From: Anthropogastromicrobium sp963652495
Lineage (GTDB): Bacteria; Bacillota; Clostridia; Lachnospirales; Lachnospiraceae
Assembly: GCA_963652495.1 (NCBI GenBank)
Contig: CAVJTU010000005.1
Span: 5,983 to 69,982 of the forward strand
DNA length: 64,000 bases
Direction: 5' to 3'
Shown here in pieces: positions 8,249 through 17,505 of this stretch (its first letter is position 1; the number at the start of each line of letters is the position of its first letter). Position numbers and translations under genes: made by a program. Under the pieces are notes generated by a model. It made no database searches, was not told the DNA's origin, and saw only the letters and a program-made list of their open reading frames with translations.

Positions 8249-9635
8249 CATGGGGGGCAGAGGCAGTAAGGTGCTTCTGCCTTATGCCGTGTATGGCACT
8301 TTTGTCATAATATCGGCAGTATGTGAAAAAAACGGCAGCTTTGTGGCAGCAGGATGTGTGCTTATTGCGGCAGCTGTGGCGATGAGCAGTTATTTTTATT
8401 ACCTGGATCAAAGCCTTGTATCGTTTCGATTTTTAGTATCCTTTTTTTGGACGGCTGGGGAGGGGCTGGCTGTTATGCAGCTAAGTCGTTTGCAATCCTC
8501 ATGGCTTCTTCAGACATGGCTTTCCTTCAGCGGCTTTTATTTATTCTTTTTGGCAGGCTATGAGATCATGGAGTACAGGCACCAAAAATATATACCTGAT
8601 TACAGCAATGAAATATCCTCAAAATATGAACAACAGGCTGTTCTCAATCCGGGGCAGGAAGCAAGCTTTCAGAAAAGACTCTTTACCTGTATTCGTATTG
8701 TTGCGCTGGTCACATTTGCAACTTTCATTGCGGAGGCATGTATCCTTGGCTATATTCCTCTTTTTTCGAGTGAGACACATGCGTATGACCATTTTCATAT
8801 CACTGGTGTGCATTATTTTACTGTCAGCTGCATGTTTACGCACTCATTGACACTGATCTATCTGTTAAAGTACCGCCAGAAGGGAACACCGCTTGGAAGA
8901 AGCAAAACGATTCAGCTGATTGTATACAATATATTGTCAGCATCCATCCCAATCTTAAGTGTCTCAAAGTTTCAGTTCATTCTGACACTGGCACTTCCGA
9001 TGCTTATCTTTCTTCTGATGCGTCCAAATGTCAGCAAAAAGAAACTTTTTGCTGCCTTCGTTGCGATTGCAGTGGTTGTCATTGCAGCAGCAGTCTTTAT
9101 GACCGTCAGACGAAACTACAAACCAGGATACTTAAACAGCATTTTTCAGATGAAAAATGAGAATATGCCGATCTTTGTGCAATATGTGTATATGTATATT
9201 GCAAACAACTATTCCAATTTTAATTGCCTGACGCAGGCGCTTGCACAGGGAACGCTTGCACATTCCTACGGTTTAAAACAGTTGTTTCCGGTGTTTGCAC
9301 TCACAGGCATGAAATTTATCTTCCCGTCACTCGTTGCATTTGAGATGCCGGTTACGATCACGGAACTCAATACACTAACGTTAATTTATGATGCGTACTA
9401 TGATTTTGGATTGGTTGGTGTTCTTTTGTTTGGTTTTATTCTCGGAGCAGTCTGTGCGGTTCTTGTCCGGAAAGTAAAACAGAGCAGCAATCCAATTCTA
9501 TATCTGTTTTATGCACAGATTGCACTGTATCTGGTGCTGTCGTTCTTCTCAGCATGGTTCACTGTGCCGACAACGTGGTTTTGGTTTGCATTGACGGGAG
9601 TGCTGTACTGGTATATGAATCGAGCTGTCGTGTAA
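8232..9635 (+). CDS. Wzy-like oligosaccharide repeat-unit polymerase
   Basis: A protein of about 467 residues with 11-13 hydrophobic segments, Lys/Arg-rich short loops and one larger external loop (residues about 290-340, with MFIKNEN-like and NNYSNFNC segments). This matches the O-antigen/capsule polymerase family, which joins lipid-linked repeat units outside the membrane. The start is uncertain: ATG 8232 lies inside the ptsH end with GGGAA upstream, ATG 8250 follows ptsH directly without a good ribosome site, and TTG 8226 is possible. It is the first gene of the polysaccharide cluster. Confidence 0.7.
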   Translation: MVLANNMGGRGSKVLLPYAVYGTFVIISAVCEKNGSFVAAGCVLIAAAVAMSSYFYYLDQSLVSFRFLVSFFWTAGEGLAVMQLSRLQSSWLLQTWLSFSGFYLFFLAGYEIMEYRHQKYIPDYSNEISSKYEQQAVLNPGQEASFQKRLFTCIRIVALVTFATFIAEACILGYIPLFSSETHAYDHFHITGVHYFTVSCMFTHSLTLIYLLKYRQKGTPLGRSKTIQLIVYNILSASIPILSVSKFQFILTLALPMLIFLLMRPNVSKKKLFAAFVAIAVVVIAAAVFMTVRRNYKPGYLNSIFQMKNENMPIFVQYVYMYIANNYSNFNCLTQALAQGTLAHSYGLKQLFPVFALTGMKFIFPSLVAFEMPVTITELNTLTLIYDAYYDFGLVGVLLFGFILGAVCAVLVRKVKQSSNPILYLFYAQIALYLVLSFFSAWFTVPTTWFWFALTGVLYWYMNRAVV

Positions 9636-9638
9636 CTA

Positions 9639-9667
9639 TTTACAAAAAAGCTATATTGTGGTATGCT
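9639..9667 (+). promoter_or_regulatory. Sigma-A promoter for polysaccharide genes
   Basis: TTTACA and TATGCT are separated by exactly 17 bases, directly after the polymerase gene. It could drive the glycosyltransferase, rfbC and exporter genes independently of the upstream cdaA operon. Confidence 0.6.
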
Positions 9668-9717
9668 AAACAAGATTGCCGATAAAAAGTCGTATATCGG
9701 CGGAAATGTGGGTAGAT

Positions 9718-10638
9718 ATGCAAGAAATGAAAACAGTAGATGTAATCATCCCGGTCAATTACCCGGATGAGAAATTTCAAAAGATTTTAGACCGGCTGGA
9801 AAAACAAACCCATCCGGTAGAGCGTATTATTGTGATCAATACTGACGAGGCGGGATTTCCAAAGGATCTTCGCCGTCCGTCCAACATGGAGGTGTATCAT
9901 ATTGCACCGGAAGAATTTGATCATGGCGCAACAAGAGATCTGGCAGCGAGAAAATCGACGGCTGATCTGATGCTGTTTATGACGCAGGATGCCGTACCGG
10001 CAGATATGCATCTGGTGGAATACCTGGTGAAGTCATTTGATGATCCGCTTGTTGCTGCGGCATATGCCAGACAGCTTGCAAGAAAGACGGATTCGACGAT
10101 TGAACGTTTAACGAGAAATTTTAATTATCCGGCGCAAGGTGGGATAAAGAGGCAGGCGGATCTTCCGACGCTTGGTATTAAGACGTATTTTTGTTCAAAT
10201 TCCTGTGCGATGTATCGCACTAGCATTTATAAGGAGTTAGGCGGATTTTTGCCGGAAGCGATTTTCAATGAGGATATGGTCTTTGCGTCTACGGCCATCA
10301 ATGCAGGTTATTGCATAGCTTATGTGGCAGAGGCGAGAGTGATTCATTCTCACAACTATACAGGTCTTCAGCAGTTCCATCGTAACTTTGATAACGGAGT
10401 TTCACATGCGGACAACGAAGAAATCTTTCGGGATGTGGAAACAGTTGGAGAGGGCAAGCGTCTGGTGCATGACACGGTACGCTATTTGATTCGCCATCAT
10501 GAATATGGTCAGGTGCTCCGTCTGGTATATCTGTCTGGCTGCAAGGCGATTGGTTTTAAGTTGGGAGAAAAATATTATAAATTGCCCAAAAAACTGGTGC
10601 TGTGGTGCACGATGAATAAAAAATACTGGCAGGAATAA
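9718..10638 (+). CDS. GT2 family glycosyltransferase, rhamnosyltransferase-like
   Basis: A cytoplasmic sugar transferase of about 306 residues. The nucleotide-sugar fold is marked by VDVIIPVNYPDEKF at the start, FDHGATRDLAARKS and FMTQDAVP; the last two are typical of the RfbF/RgpF-like rhamnosyltransferase group. An acceptor-side segment FNEDMVFA supplies the expected Glu-Asp. The neighbouring rfbC makes the dTDP-rhamnose precursor, which supports rhamnose as donor. Several in-frame starts exist (TTG 9676, ATG 9706, 9718, 9727) and none has an ideal ribosome site; the choice of 9718 is provisional. Confidence 0.75.
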   Translation: MQEMKTVDVIIPVNYPDEKFQKILDRLEKQTHPVERIIVINTDEAGFPKDLRRPSNMEVYHIAPEEFDHGATRDLAARKSTADLMLFMTQDAVPADMHLVEYLVKSFDDPLVAAAYARQLARKTDSTIERLTRNFNYPAQGGIKRQADLPTLGIKTYFCSNSCAMYRTSIYKELGGFLPEAIFNEDMVFASTAINAGYCIAYVAEARVIHSHNYTGLQQFHRNFDNGVSHADNEEIFRDVETVGEGKRLVHDTVRYLIRHHEYGQVLRLVYLSGCKAIGFKLGEKYYKLPKKLVLWCTMNKKYWQE

Positions 10639-10699
10639 AACGTTTGTCGATGCAAAACAGTGTAGAACAACCTAAAGATGAAAACAGGAGGAAAGAGAA

Positions 10700-11257
10700 A
10701 TGGGAAAGATTAAAGTTACAGGCTGCGATATTGAGGGATTGTATGTAATCGAACCTACTGTGTTTAAGGATGAGAGAGGATATTTTGTAGAGACGTATAA
10801 TTATAATGATTTTGCCGAGGCGGGTCTGGATATGAAATTTGTTCAGGACAATCAGTCCATGTCCGTAAAGGGTGTACTGCGTGGTCTTCATTTTCAGAAA
10901 CAGTATCCGCAGGGCAAGCTTGTTCGTGCTATTCGGGGCGGTGTATTTGACGTTGCAGTTGATCTTCGTGCAAATTCAAAAACATACGGAAAGTGGTTTG
11001 GTGTTGAACTGACTGCCGAGAACAAGAAGATGTTCTACATCCCGGAAGGTTTCGCACATGGCTTTGTTGTACTGACCGATGAGGCTGAATTTGCTTATAA
11101 GTGTACCGATTTCTATCATCCGGGTGATGAGGGCGGTGTACTTTGGAGTGATCCAGAGATTGGAATTGACTGGCCGATTCCAGAGGGAGCTGAGCCGATT
11201 CTTTCAGAAAAAGACAAAAAGTGGTTAGGATTAAAGGATACCTTCCATTTTGAATAA
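10700..11257 (+). CDS. rfbC: dTDP-4-dehydrorhamnose 3,5-epimerase
   Basis: Third step of dTDP-L-rhamnose synthesis. The 185-residue protein has the family's catalytic His in VLRGLHFQ, the strand GVFDVAVDLR and the segment IPEGFAHGFVVL, followed by YKCTDFYHP with the usual Tyr. Length is normal for RmlC. The ribosome site AGGAGGAAAG precedes ATG 10700. rfbA, rfbB and rfbD are not in the window, so the remaining pathway steps must be encoded elsewhere. Confidence 0.92.
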   Translation: MGKIKVTGCDIEGLYVIEPTVFKDERGYFVETYNYNDFAEAGLDMKFVQDNQSMSVKGVLRGLHFQKQYPQGKLVRAIRGGVFDVAVDLRANSKTYGKWFGVELTAENKKMFYIPEGFAHGFVVLTDEAEFAYKCTDFYHPGDEGGVLWSDPEIGIDWPIPEGAEPILSEKDKKWLGLKDTFHFE

Positions 11258-11285
11258 AAAGGTGATAGCAGGATAAAGAACGAAT

Positions 11286-12314
11286 ATGAATAAGAAAAAA
11301 TATGATTTACAAAAAGTCAGTATTGTGACAATTGTGGCTGTATTCCTTTTGTTCTGGCTGGTAGATATGATTGCCTGGCCGCAGATTGGATCGAGCCGAT
11401 CAAACATCATCGTGGCAGCTGTATTTGAAGCGGCAGTTTTACTTGCACTTGCACTCTACGGTGTACGCATGGTCAGTCGGGAAAAGAAAGGATTGGAAAC
11501 AGCAGGAGGTTCTTTTGTTCAGACAATCGCTAAATATGAATTTCTGATGGAACAGCTGATCTCAAGAGATTTTAAAATCAAGTACAAGCGTTCCGTACTC
11601 GGTGTGTTCTGGAGCTTTTTAAATCCGTTGTTGATGATGCTTGTTCAGTATACAGTATTTAATACTTTGCTTGGTGCGCGCGGTGCAGGTGTGGATCATT
11701 ATGCGATCTATCTGCTGTGTGGTATTGTCATGTTCAACGGTTTTACAGACTGCTGCAATCAGGCTATGCGTGCGATCACCAGCAATGCATCACTGATTAC
11801 AAAGGTATATGTGCCAAAGTACATTTACCCGGTTACAAAGGTGCTTTCTGCAAGCATTAATATGGTGTTGTCGATGGTTCCGCTTCTGTTGGTTACTGTT
11901 TGCTATGGTCTGTTTAATGGTCTGTATCTGCACTGGTCTGTTCTGCTGCTTCCGTTGGCGCTGATCTTTGTGATCTCCTTTGCAGTCGGCATGGGATTCT
12001 TACTCTCAAGTCTTATGGTATTTTTTCATGATATTGAGTTTTTATGGGGCGTTATCTCCACGATGTGGATGTATGCGACACCAATCATTTATAGTACCAG
12101 TATGCTGGAGAACAGTGGCGCGGAGTGGCTGGCGAAACTGATGCAGTTTAATCCGATGTATCATTATGTAACATTTTTGCGTACGATCATTATCGACGGA
12201 TGTTCCCCGGCGATCAGCGAATATTTCATTTGTGCGCTTTGCTCACTTGTCATGATTCTGATCGGCGGAACTGTGTTTAAGAAGACACAGGATCAGTTTG
12301 TATTGTATATCTAA
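11286..12314 (+). CDS. wzm: ABC-2 type polysaccharide export permease
   Basis: Membrane half of an ABC exporter for a surface polysaccharide (Wzm/TagG/RgpC type). The protein is 342 residues: two extra N-terminal hydrophobic segments (residues about 15-60), then the ABC-2 core beginning FLMEQLISRDFKIKYKRSVLG, which carries the typical interfacial helix, and about six further TM segments ending in FNPMYHYVTFLR. The two extra N-terminal TM segments are unusual for TagG/RgpC proteins. The ATPase partner follows 65 bases downstream. Confidence 0.85.
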   Translation: MNKKKYDLQKVSIVTIVAVFLLFWLVDMIAWPQIGSSRSNIIVAAVFEAAVLLALALYGVRMVSREKKGLETAGGSFVQTIAKYEFLMEQLISRDFKIKYKRSVLGVFWSFLNPLLMMLVQYTVFNTLLGARGAGVDHYAIYLLCGIVMFNGFTDCCNQAMRAITSNASLITKVYVPKYIYPVTKVLSASINMVLSMVPLLLVTVCYGLFNGLYLHWSVLLLPLALIFVISFAVGMGFLLSSLMVFFHDIEFLWGVISTMWMYATPIIYSTSMLENSGAEWLAKLMQFNPMYHYVTFLRTIIIDGCSPAISEYFICALCSLVMILIGGTVFKKTQDQFVLYI

Positions 12315-12379
12315 GCATACGAAAAACGCATTCAACGGTATTGAAAATGTTGCAGGTTATGGAAAGGCATAGTTAAAAA

Positions 12380-13117
12380 ATGGCAGATGAGAACAACACG
12401 ATAATCCGCGTCGAAAATGTGTCTATGCGTTTTCGCATGGCAAATGACCGGGTTACAAGTATCAAAGAGATGGTGACAAAGATGCTGAAGCGCCAGGTAG
12501 AGTACAAAGACTTCTGGGCGCTTAAGGACGTGTCATTTGATGTAAAACGAGGTGAGGTTATCGGCCTGATTGGCCGTAACGGAGCTGGAAAAAGTACAAT
12601 TTTAAAGATTATATCCGGTATTTTAAAGCCGACCATGGGCAGTGTGTACCGTGGCGGCGGTATCGTGCCAATGCTGGAGTTAGGCTCCGGTTTTGACTAT
12701 GATTTGACCGGAAGAGAGAATATTTATTTAAATGGCGCGGTTCTTGGATATTCAAAAGAATTTCTGGAATCACGCTACAATGATATACTGGAGTTTTCGG
12801 AGTTGGGTGAGTTTATCAATACCCCCATCCGAAATTATTCCTCTGGTATGCTGATGCGTCTGGCTTTCTCTATAGCGACGGTAGTGAATCCTGAGATTCT
12901 GATTGTTGATGAGATTCTTTCTGTTGGAGATGAAAATTTTCAGAGAAAGAGCCATGCGCGCATGATGGAATTGATGGCGGGAGGAACTACAGTGTTGTAT
13001 GTATCCCATAATCTTGAACAGATCCGACAGATGTGCAACCGTGTTGTATGGTTGGAAGATCATACGGTCAAGATGGTTGGAGATGTCAAGGAAGTATGTG
13101 ACGCATACAAGCTGTAA
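12380..13117 (+). CDS. wzt: ABC polysaccharide exporter ATPase
   Basis: Nucleotide-binding subunit (Wzt/TagH/RgpD type), 245 residues. Walker A is GRNGAGKST, the signature is YSSGMLMRLAFS, Walker B is ILIVDEIL and the switch His lies in YVSHNLEQ. The protein stops shortly after the ATPase core and so lacks the C-terminal carbohydrate-recognition domain of long Wzt proteins, suggesting transport that does not depend on reading a chain terminus. It pairs with the permease immediately upstream. Confidence 0.9.
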   Translation: MADENNTIIRVENVSMRFRMANDRVTSIKEMVTKMLKRQVEYKDFWALKDVSFDVKRGEVIGLIGRNGAGKSTILKIISGILKPTMGSVYRGGGIVPMLELGSGFDYDLTGRENIYLNGAVLGYSKEFLESRYNDILEFSELGEFINTPIRNYSSGMLMRLAFSIATVVNPEILIVDEILSVGDENFQRKSHARMMELMAGGTTVLYVSHNLEQIRQMCNRVVWLEDHTVKMVGDVKEVCDAYKL

Positions 13118-13152
13118 AACAGATGTCAAAGCTTGGGGCGGAAAGGATTCGT

Positions 13153-15288
13153 ATGAAAAGTTCGTTTGACTCAGTGGTATATCTTAATGGGAAGGTGGCT
13201 TGTGCCGGATGGGCGGCACCTGAAACGGCAGGAGATGAGCTCTGCCTGGTGGTAAAAAAAGAGGATGGAACCATTCTTGAGGCATCAGTAACAAGAAACA
13301 GACGCGCCGATGTAGGTGAGGTCATTTATGGTGATGCTTCGTTTGAACAGTATGGAATTGCATTTTCGTTTGAGCCGGGTGAGATGACCAACTGCTATGC
13401 CGTATTTATGAGCAAGGAGCATCCGGAGGACAGATTGGAAGTCTTAGTGGACTGTCCGGGCTTGCTTGCCGCATATCGTTACCAGCATGGTATCAAGGGA
13501 CGCATCCGCAGGCTTCAGCACGCGAAAAGTATCAGGGAATTTTGCCTTGAGGAAAAATATTTAGACTGCGAGCCGGATGAGAAGCGTTATGCGATTTGGT
13601 ACGAAGAAAATTGTCCGGGTGTGGTTGAGCGCATGAAGGAAAAGATCACTCACTTTGCACTTCATCCTAAATTTTCAATCATCGTTCCACTGTACCATAC
13701 GCCGACAAACTTTCTTGTGGATATGGTGAACAGTGTGAAGAAGCAGACCTATGAGAACTGGGAACTGTGTCTGGCAAATGGAAGCCCGGAGGATGAGAAA
13801 CTTGATGCGCAGGTAAAGAGTCTGATGAATGGAGAGCCACGTATCAAGTATGTGAAGCTAAAGGAAAACTTAGGCATTGCCGGTAATACAAATGAAGCGT
13901 TGGCACTGGCAACAGGTAGCTACACGGCACTGTTGGATCATGATGATTTTCTGGCACCGAATGCCCTCTTTGAGTTTGTCAAGGCAATCAATGAGCATGG
14001 AGATGCCGACTGTCTATACAGCGATGAGGACAAGGTTGATCAGGATGGAAAGTTCCATTATTTCCCTCATTTTAAGTCGGATTACAACCCAGACCTTCTT
14101 CATACAAATAATTATATTTGTCACTTCTTTGCAGTGAAGACTTCGATCATCAAGAGGGTTGGTGGCTTCCGTCCGAATTTTGATGGTGCGCAGGATTTTG
14201 ACTTGGTGCTGCGCTGCGTCGATGAGAGCAAAATAATTGTCCATGTGCCAAAGATTCTCTACAGTTGGCGCTGTCACAAGGATTCCACATCGGCGAATAC
14301 CGACAGTAAGGGCTATGCATTTGAGGCAGGAAAGCGTGCATTGCAGGAGTATTATGACCGTCATGGCATTGAGGCAGTAGTGGAAAGCACATCGCTTCCG
14401 GGCTATTACAAGACGATATATCAGTATCGGGAGCGTCCGCTTGTGACAATTATCATTCCGAACAAGGATCACATTGAAGATCTCGATCGCTGTGTGAAAT
14501 CTCTTCTTGAAAAACAGGTTTATACAAATTTTGAGATTTTGATTGTGGAAAATAATAGTGAAGAGGTGGAAACGTTTGGCTACTATGAGACAATCAAAAA
14601 GCTTGATCCGCGTATCCGCGTGGAAGTCTGGAAGGCAAATGATGATGGACGCCACTCAAAGAAAACAGGCTTTAATTATGCAGCCATTCAAAACTTTGCA
14701 GCAGCGAGAGCAAATGGTGAGTTCCTGCTCCTGTTAAATAACGATACAGAAGTGATTGATCCTGATTTTTTGATCAGTATGGTCGGTTATGGAAGACGAA
14801 AAGAAGTCGGTGCTGTGGGAGCCAAGCTTCTGTATGAGAACGATACGGTTCAGCATGCGGGCGTAATCGTCGGCGTAGAGGGCGTGGCATTCCATCAATT
14901 TCTGGAGTATCCACAGCACGATCCGGGTTATATGGGACGAGCTTCCTTCTCACAGGATGTCTCAGCCGTGACCGGTGCATGTCTGTTAATCCAAAAAGCA
15001 GTCTACGAGGAAGTGGGCGGCATGGATGAACATCTGGCTGTTTCTTACAACGATGTGGATTTGTGTCTGAAGCTTCGCGAGAAAGGATATCTTGTCGTGT
15101 ATGATGCATTCGCGCATCTGCATCACTATGAGTCGCGCTCAAGAGGTTATGAGGATTCACCTGAGAAGCAGGCAAGGCTTGCAAGAGAAGCCGAATATAT
15201 GAAAAATAAGTGGAAGCATGTGATGGGGTCTGACCCATATTACAATAAAAATCTTTCACTGAAAAACGGTTATTACAAGCTGCCATAA
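13153..15288 (+). CDS. Double GT2-domain glycosyltransferase (paralog 1)
   Basis: A 711-residue cytoplasmic enzyme built of an N-terminal beta-rich region (about 1-150, with FDSVVYLNGKVACAGWA), a first GT2 domain (about 165-290: FSIIVPLYHTP, then LLDHDDFL carrying the DxD-like metal site and YSDEDK) and a second GT2 domain (about 425-650: VTIIIPNKDH, then LLLNNDTEVI and FNDVDLCLKL-like segments). Two catalytic domains suggest two linkages added in sequence, as in bifunctional rhamnan-type polymer enzymes. ATG 13153 has GGAAAGGA six bases upstream; ATG 13123 lacks one. The next gene is a tandem paralog. Confidence 0.85.
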   Translation: MKSSFDSVVYLNGKVACAGWAAPETAGDELCLVVKKEDGTILEASVTRNRRADVGEVIYGDASFEQYGIAFSFEPGEMTNCYAVFMSKEHPEDRLEVLVDCPGLLAAYRYQHGIKGRIRRLQHAKSIREFCLEEKYLDCEPDEKRYAIWYEENCPGVVERMKEKITHFALHPKFSIIVPLYHTPTNFLVDMVNSVKKQTYENWELCLANGSPEDEKLDAQVKSLMNGEPRIKYVKLKENLGIAGNTNEALALATGSYTALLDHDDFLAPNALFEFVKAINEHGDADCLYSDEDKVDQDGKFHYFPHFKSDYNPDLLHTNNYICHFFAVKTSIIKRVGGFRPNFDGAQDFDLVLRCVDESKIIVHVPKILYSWRCHKDSTSANTDSKGYAFEAGKRALQEYYDRHGIEAVVESTSLPGYYKTIYQYRERPLVTIIIPNKDHIEDLDRCVKSLLEKQVYTNFEILIVENNSEEVETFGYYETIKKLDPRIRVEVWKANDDGRHSKKTGFNYAAIQNFAAARANGEFLLLLNNDTEVIDPDFLISMVGYGRRKEVGAVGAKLLYENDTVQHAGVIVGVEGVAFHQFLEYPQHDPGYMGRASFSQDVSAVTGACLLIQKAVYEEVGGMDEHLAVSYNDVDLCLKLREKGYLVVYDAFAHLHHYESRSRGYEDSPEKQARLAREAEYMKNKWKHVMGSDPYYNKNLSLKNGYYKLP

Positions 15289-15321
15289 GGCAGAATGGTA
15301 CGAAAAGCGAAAGGAAAAGCA

Positions 15322-17481
15322 ATGGAATATTGTTTTGATTCGATATTTGTAAAGAACGGAAAAATATTTGCAATCGGCTGGGCCGTAGCATCTGTCGAGG
15401 AAAATGAAGTGGAGATCACGGTGACGGATGAGAAAAAGGCACCTGTGGAGGCAGCGGTCACGTGGGCTGCCAGACCAGATGTCGGTCTGGCTAAGTATAA
15501 CGATCCAAAGGCCGGACAGGTAGGAATTTTCTTAGAAATTCCGTCACACGGACAGCACCCGGTTACAGTTCATTTTAAGGAAAAGGATGTCACAGGCAGT
15601 ATTATTGCCGAGCAAAGTCTTTTGTTAAACCCGGCACTGATTGCGACAAGACGCTTCTTAAAGGAGAGCAAGGCGCAGTATGTGAGAACAAAGAAAAATC
15701 TGGTCTGGCTGAAGAAGAAGCTTACGAAGAACGAGTATGCGGATTACGATACATGGCTTCGCATCATGCGTGTCAGCAGACAGGAACTTTTTGAACAGAA
15801 AAAGACGAAGTTTTCGTATGCACCGAAGTTTTCCATCGTTGTGCCGCTGTACCACACGCCGGGCAAGTTTTTAAAGGAACTGGTGCGCTCCGTGTTGTAC
15901 CAAAGTTATGCAAACTGGGAACTTTGTCTGGTAAATGCATCACCGGAGGATGAAAAGCTTACATGTTTGTTAGAGAACTGGCGAGTGCGCGATAAGCGAA
16001 TACGTGTTATCACGCTGGAGGGCAATCTGGGAATCGCCGGAAATACGAATGCAGGCATTCAGGCAGCCACAGGTGAGTTTGTTTCGTTTTTGGATCATGA
16101 CGATTTTCTGGAGCCGGATGCATTGTTTTGTTATGTGCAGGCATTAAATAACGACAACTCACTTGATGTCTTTTATAGCGATGAGGACAAGACGGATGAA
16201 TATGGTGCACATTATTTTTATCCGCACTTTAAGTCTGATTTTAATATTGATCTGCTTCATGCAAATAATTACATGTGCCATTTCCTTGCGGTGCGAAAGA
16301 AGCTTGTGGATGCACTTGGCGGTCTGCGTGAGGAATTTGACGGCGCACAGGATTATGATTTCGTTCTGCGCTTGATTGAGCGGACAAGAAAAATTTATCA
16401 CTGTCCGCGCATTCTGTATCACTGGAGATGTTCCGACCAGTCCACAGCAGCCAGCCAGAGCAATAAGACTTATGCGATCAAGGCCGGCAAATCTGCATTA
16501 AATGCTCACTATAAGCGTCTTGGCTGGAATGCCCGTGCGCAGGAGGGAGCAGTGGATGGCTGGTATCAGACGAAATTTACACTTACGAGTGAGCCGCTTG
16601 TCTCTATTTTAATTCCCAATAAGGATCACGCAGATGATCTGGATATTTGCCTGCGTTCCTTTTTTGATCGTGCAGAGTATAGCAATTATGAATTTATCAT
16701 CATTGAGAATAACAGTGTACAGCCAGAGACGTTTGCATATTATGAAAGAATCGAGAAAGAGCATGATAACGTAACGGTTGTATACTGGGAGGAAGGATTT
16801 AACTACTCTGCAATCAACAACTTTGGTTTCAAGTTTGCAAAGGGCGAGTATATCATGCTGTTAAACAACGATATCGAGCTGATCACGCCGGATATTTTCC
16901 AGAGTATGCTGGGATACTGTATGCGTCCGGAGGTTGGCATTGTCGGAGCGAAGCTTCTCTACAATGACCATACCGTTCAGCATGCCGGTGTTCTGGTTGG
17001 TGCCGGAGGACTGGCAGACCATGTCTTTAAGGGATTCCACGAGGATGATCCGGGTTACATGGGAAGAGCAATCTCTTCGCAGGATGTATCGGCAGTAACG
17101 GCGGCATGTCTGCTGGTGAAGCGTTCCGTTTATGAGGAAGTAGGCGGACTTGAAGAGGAATTTCAGGTTGCCTTTAATGATGTGGATTTTTGTCTGAAGG
17201 TTCGCAAGGCCGGTTATCTGGTTGTGTACGATGCAGACGTGAAGCTGTTCCATTACGAATCGAAGTCCAGAGGCATAGAGGATACGACTGAACGTTTTAT
17301 CCGTTTCGGAAATGAAATGGTGCTTTTAAATTCAAAGTGGGACATTTTGTCTACTTTTATTGATCCGTACTACAATCCGAATTTGTCTTATTTGGAGTAT
17401 TACAAGGAAAACCATACGGCAAAGGAAATCCGCAAGGCCAAACTGATTGCGTTGGGTGAGTATTCTGCAAATAAAAAGTAA
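15322..17481 (+). CDS. Double GT2-domain glycosyltransferase (paralog 2)
   Basis: A 719-residue paralog of the preceding protein with the same plan: an N-terminal beta-rich part (FDSIFVKNGKIFAIGWA), a first GT2 (FSIVVPLYHTPGKFL, FLDHDDFLEP, YSDEDK) and a second GT2 (VSILIPNKDH, MLLNNDIELI, FNDVDFCLKV). Conserved catalytic segments are intact in both domains. It probably acts on the same glycan with different donor or linkage. ATG 15322 has AAGGA six bases upstream and aligns with the start of paralog 1; ATG 15295 is an in-frame alternative. The pair looks like a tandem duplication. Confidence 0.85.
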   Translation: MEYCFDSIFVKNGKIFAIGWAVASVEENEVEITVTDEKKAPVEAAVTWAARPDVGLAKYNDPKAGQVGIFLEIPSHGQHPVTVHFKEKDVTGSIIAEQSLLLNPALIATRRFLKESKAQYVRTKKNLVWLKKKLTKNEYADYDTWLRIMRVSRQELFEQKKTKFSYAPKFSIVVPLYHTPGKFLKELVRSVLYQSYANWELCLVNASPEDEKLTCLLENWRVRDKRIRVITLEGNLGIAGNTNAGIQAATGEFVSFLDHDDFLEPDALFCYVQALNNDNSLDVFYSDEDKTDEYGAHYFYPHFKSDFNIDLLHANNYMCHFLAVRKKLVDALGGLREEFDGAQDYDFVLRLIERTRKIYHCPRILYHWRCSDQSTAASQSNKTYAIKAGKSALNAHYKRLGWNARAQEGAVDGWYQTKFTLTSEPLVSILIPNKDHADDLDICLRSFFDRAEYSNYEFIIIENNSVQPETFAYYERIEKEHDNVTVVYWEEGFNYSAINNFGFKFAKGEYIMLLNNDIELITPDIFQSMLGYCMRPEVGIVGAKLLYNDHTVQHAGVLVGAGGLADHVFKGFHEDDPGYMGRAISSQDVSAVTAACLLVKRSVYEEVGGLEEEFQVAFNDVDFCLKVRKAGYLVVYDADVKLFHYESKSRGIEDTTERFIRFGNEMVLLNSKWDILSTFIDPYYNPNLSYLEYYKENHTAKEIRKAKLIALGEYSANKK

Positions 17482-17505
17482 GTACAAAGATACGTACAGA
17501 AGGGC

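Noticed and set aside
14014..14655. Long antisense frame inside the first double-GT2 gene
   Set aside because: It is opposite a clear glycosyltransferase with intact motifs and has no motif of its own.
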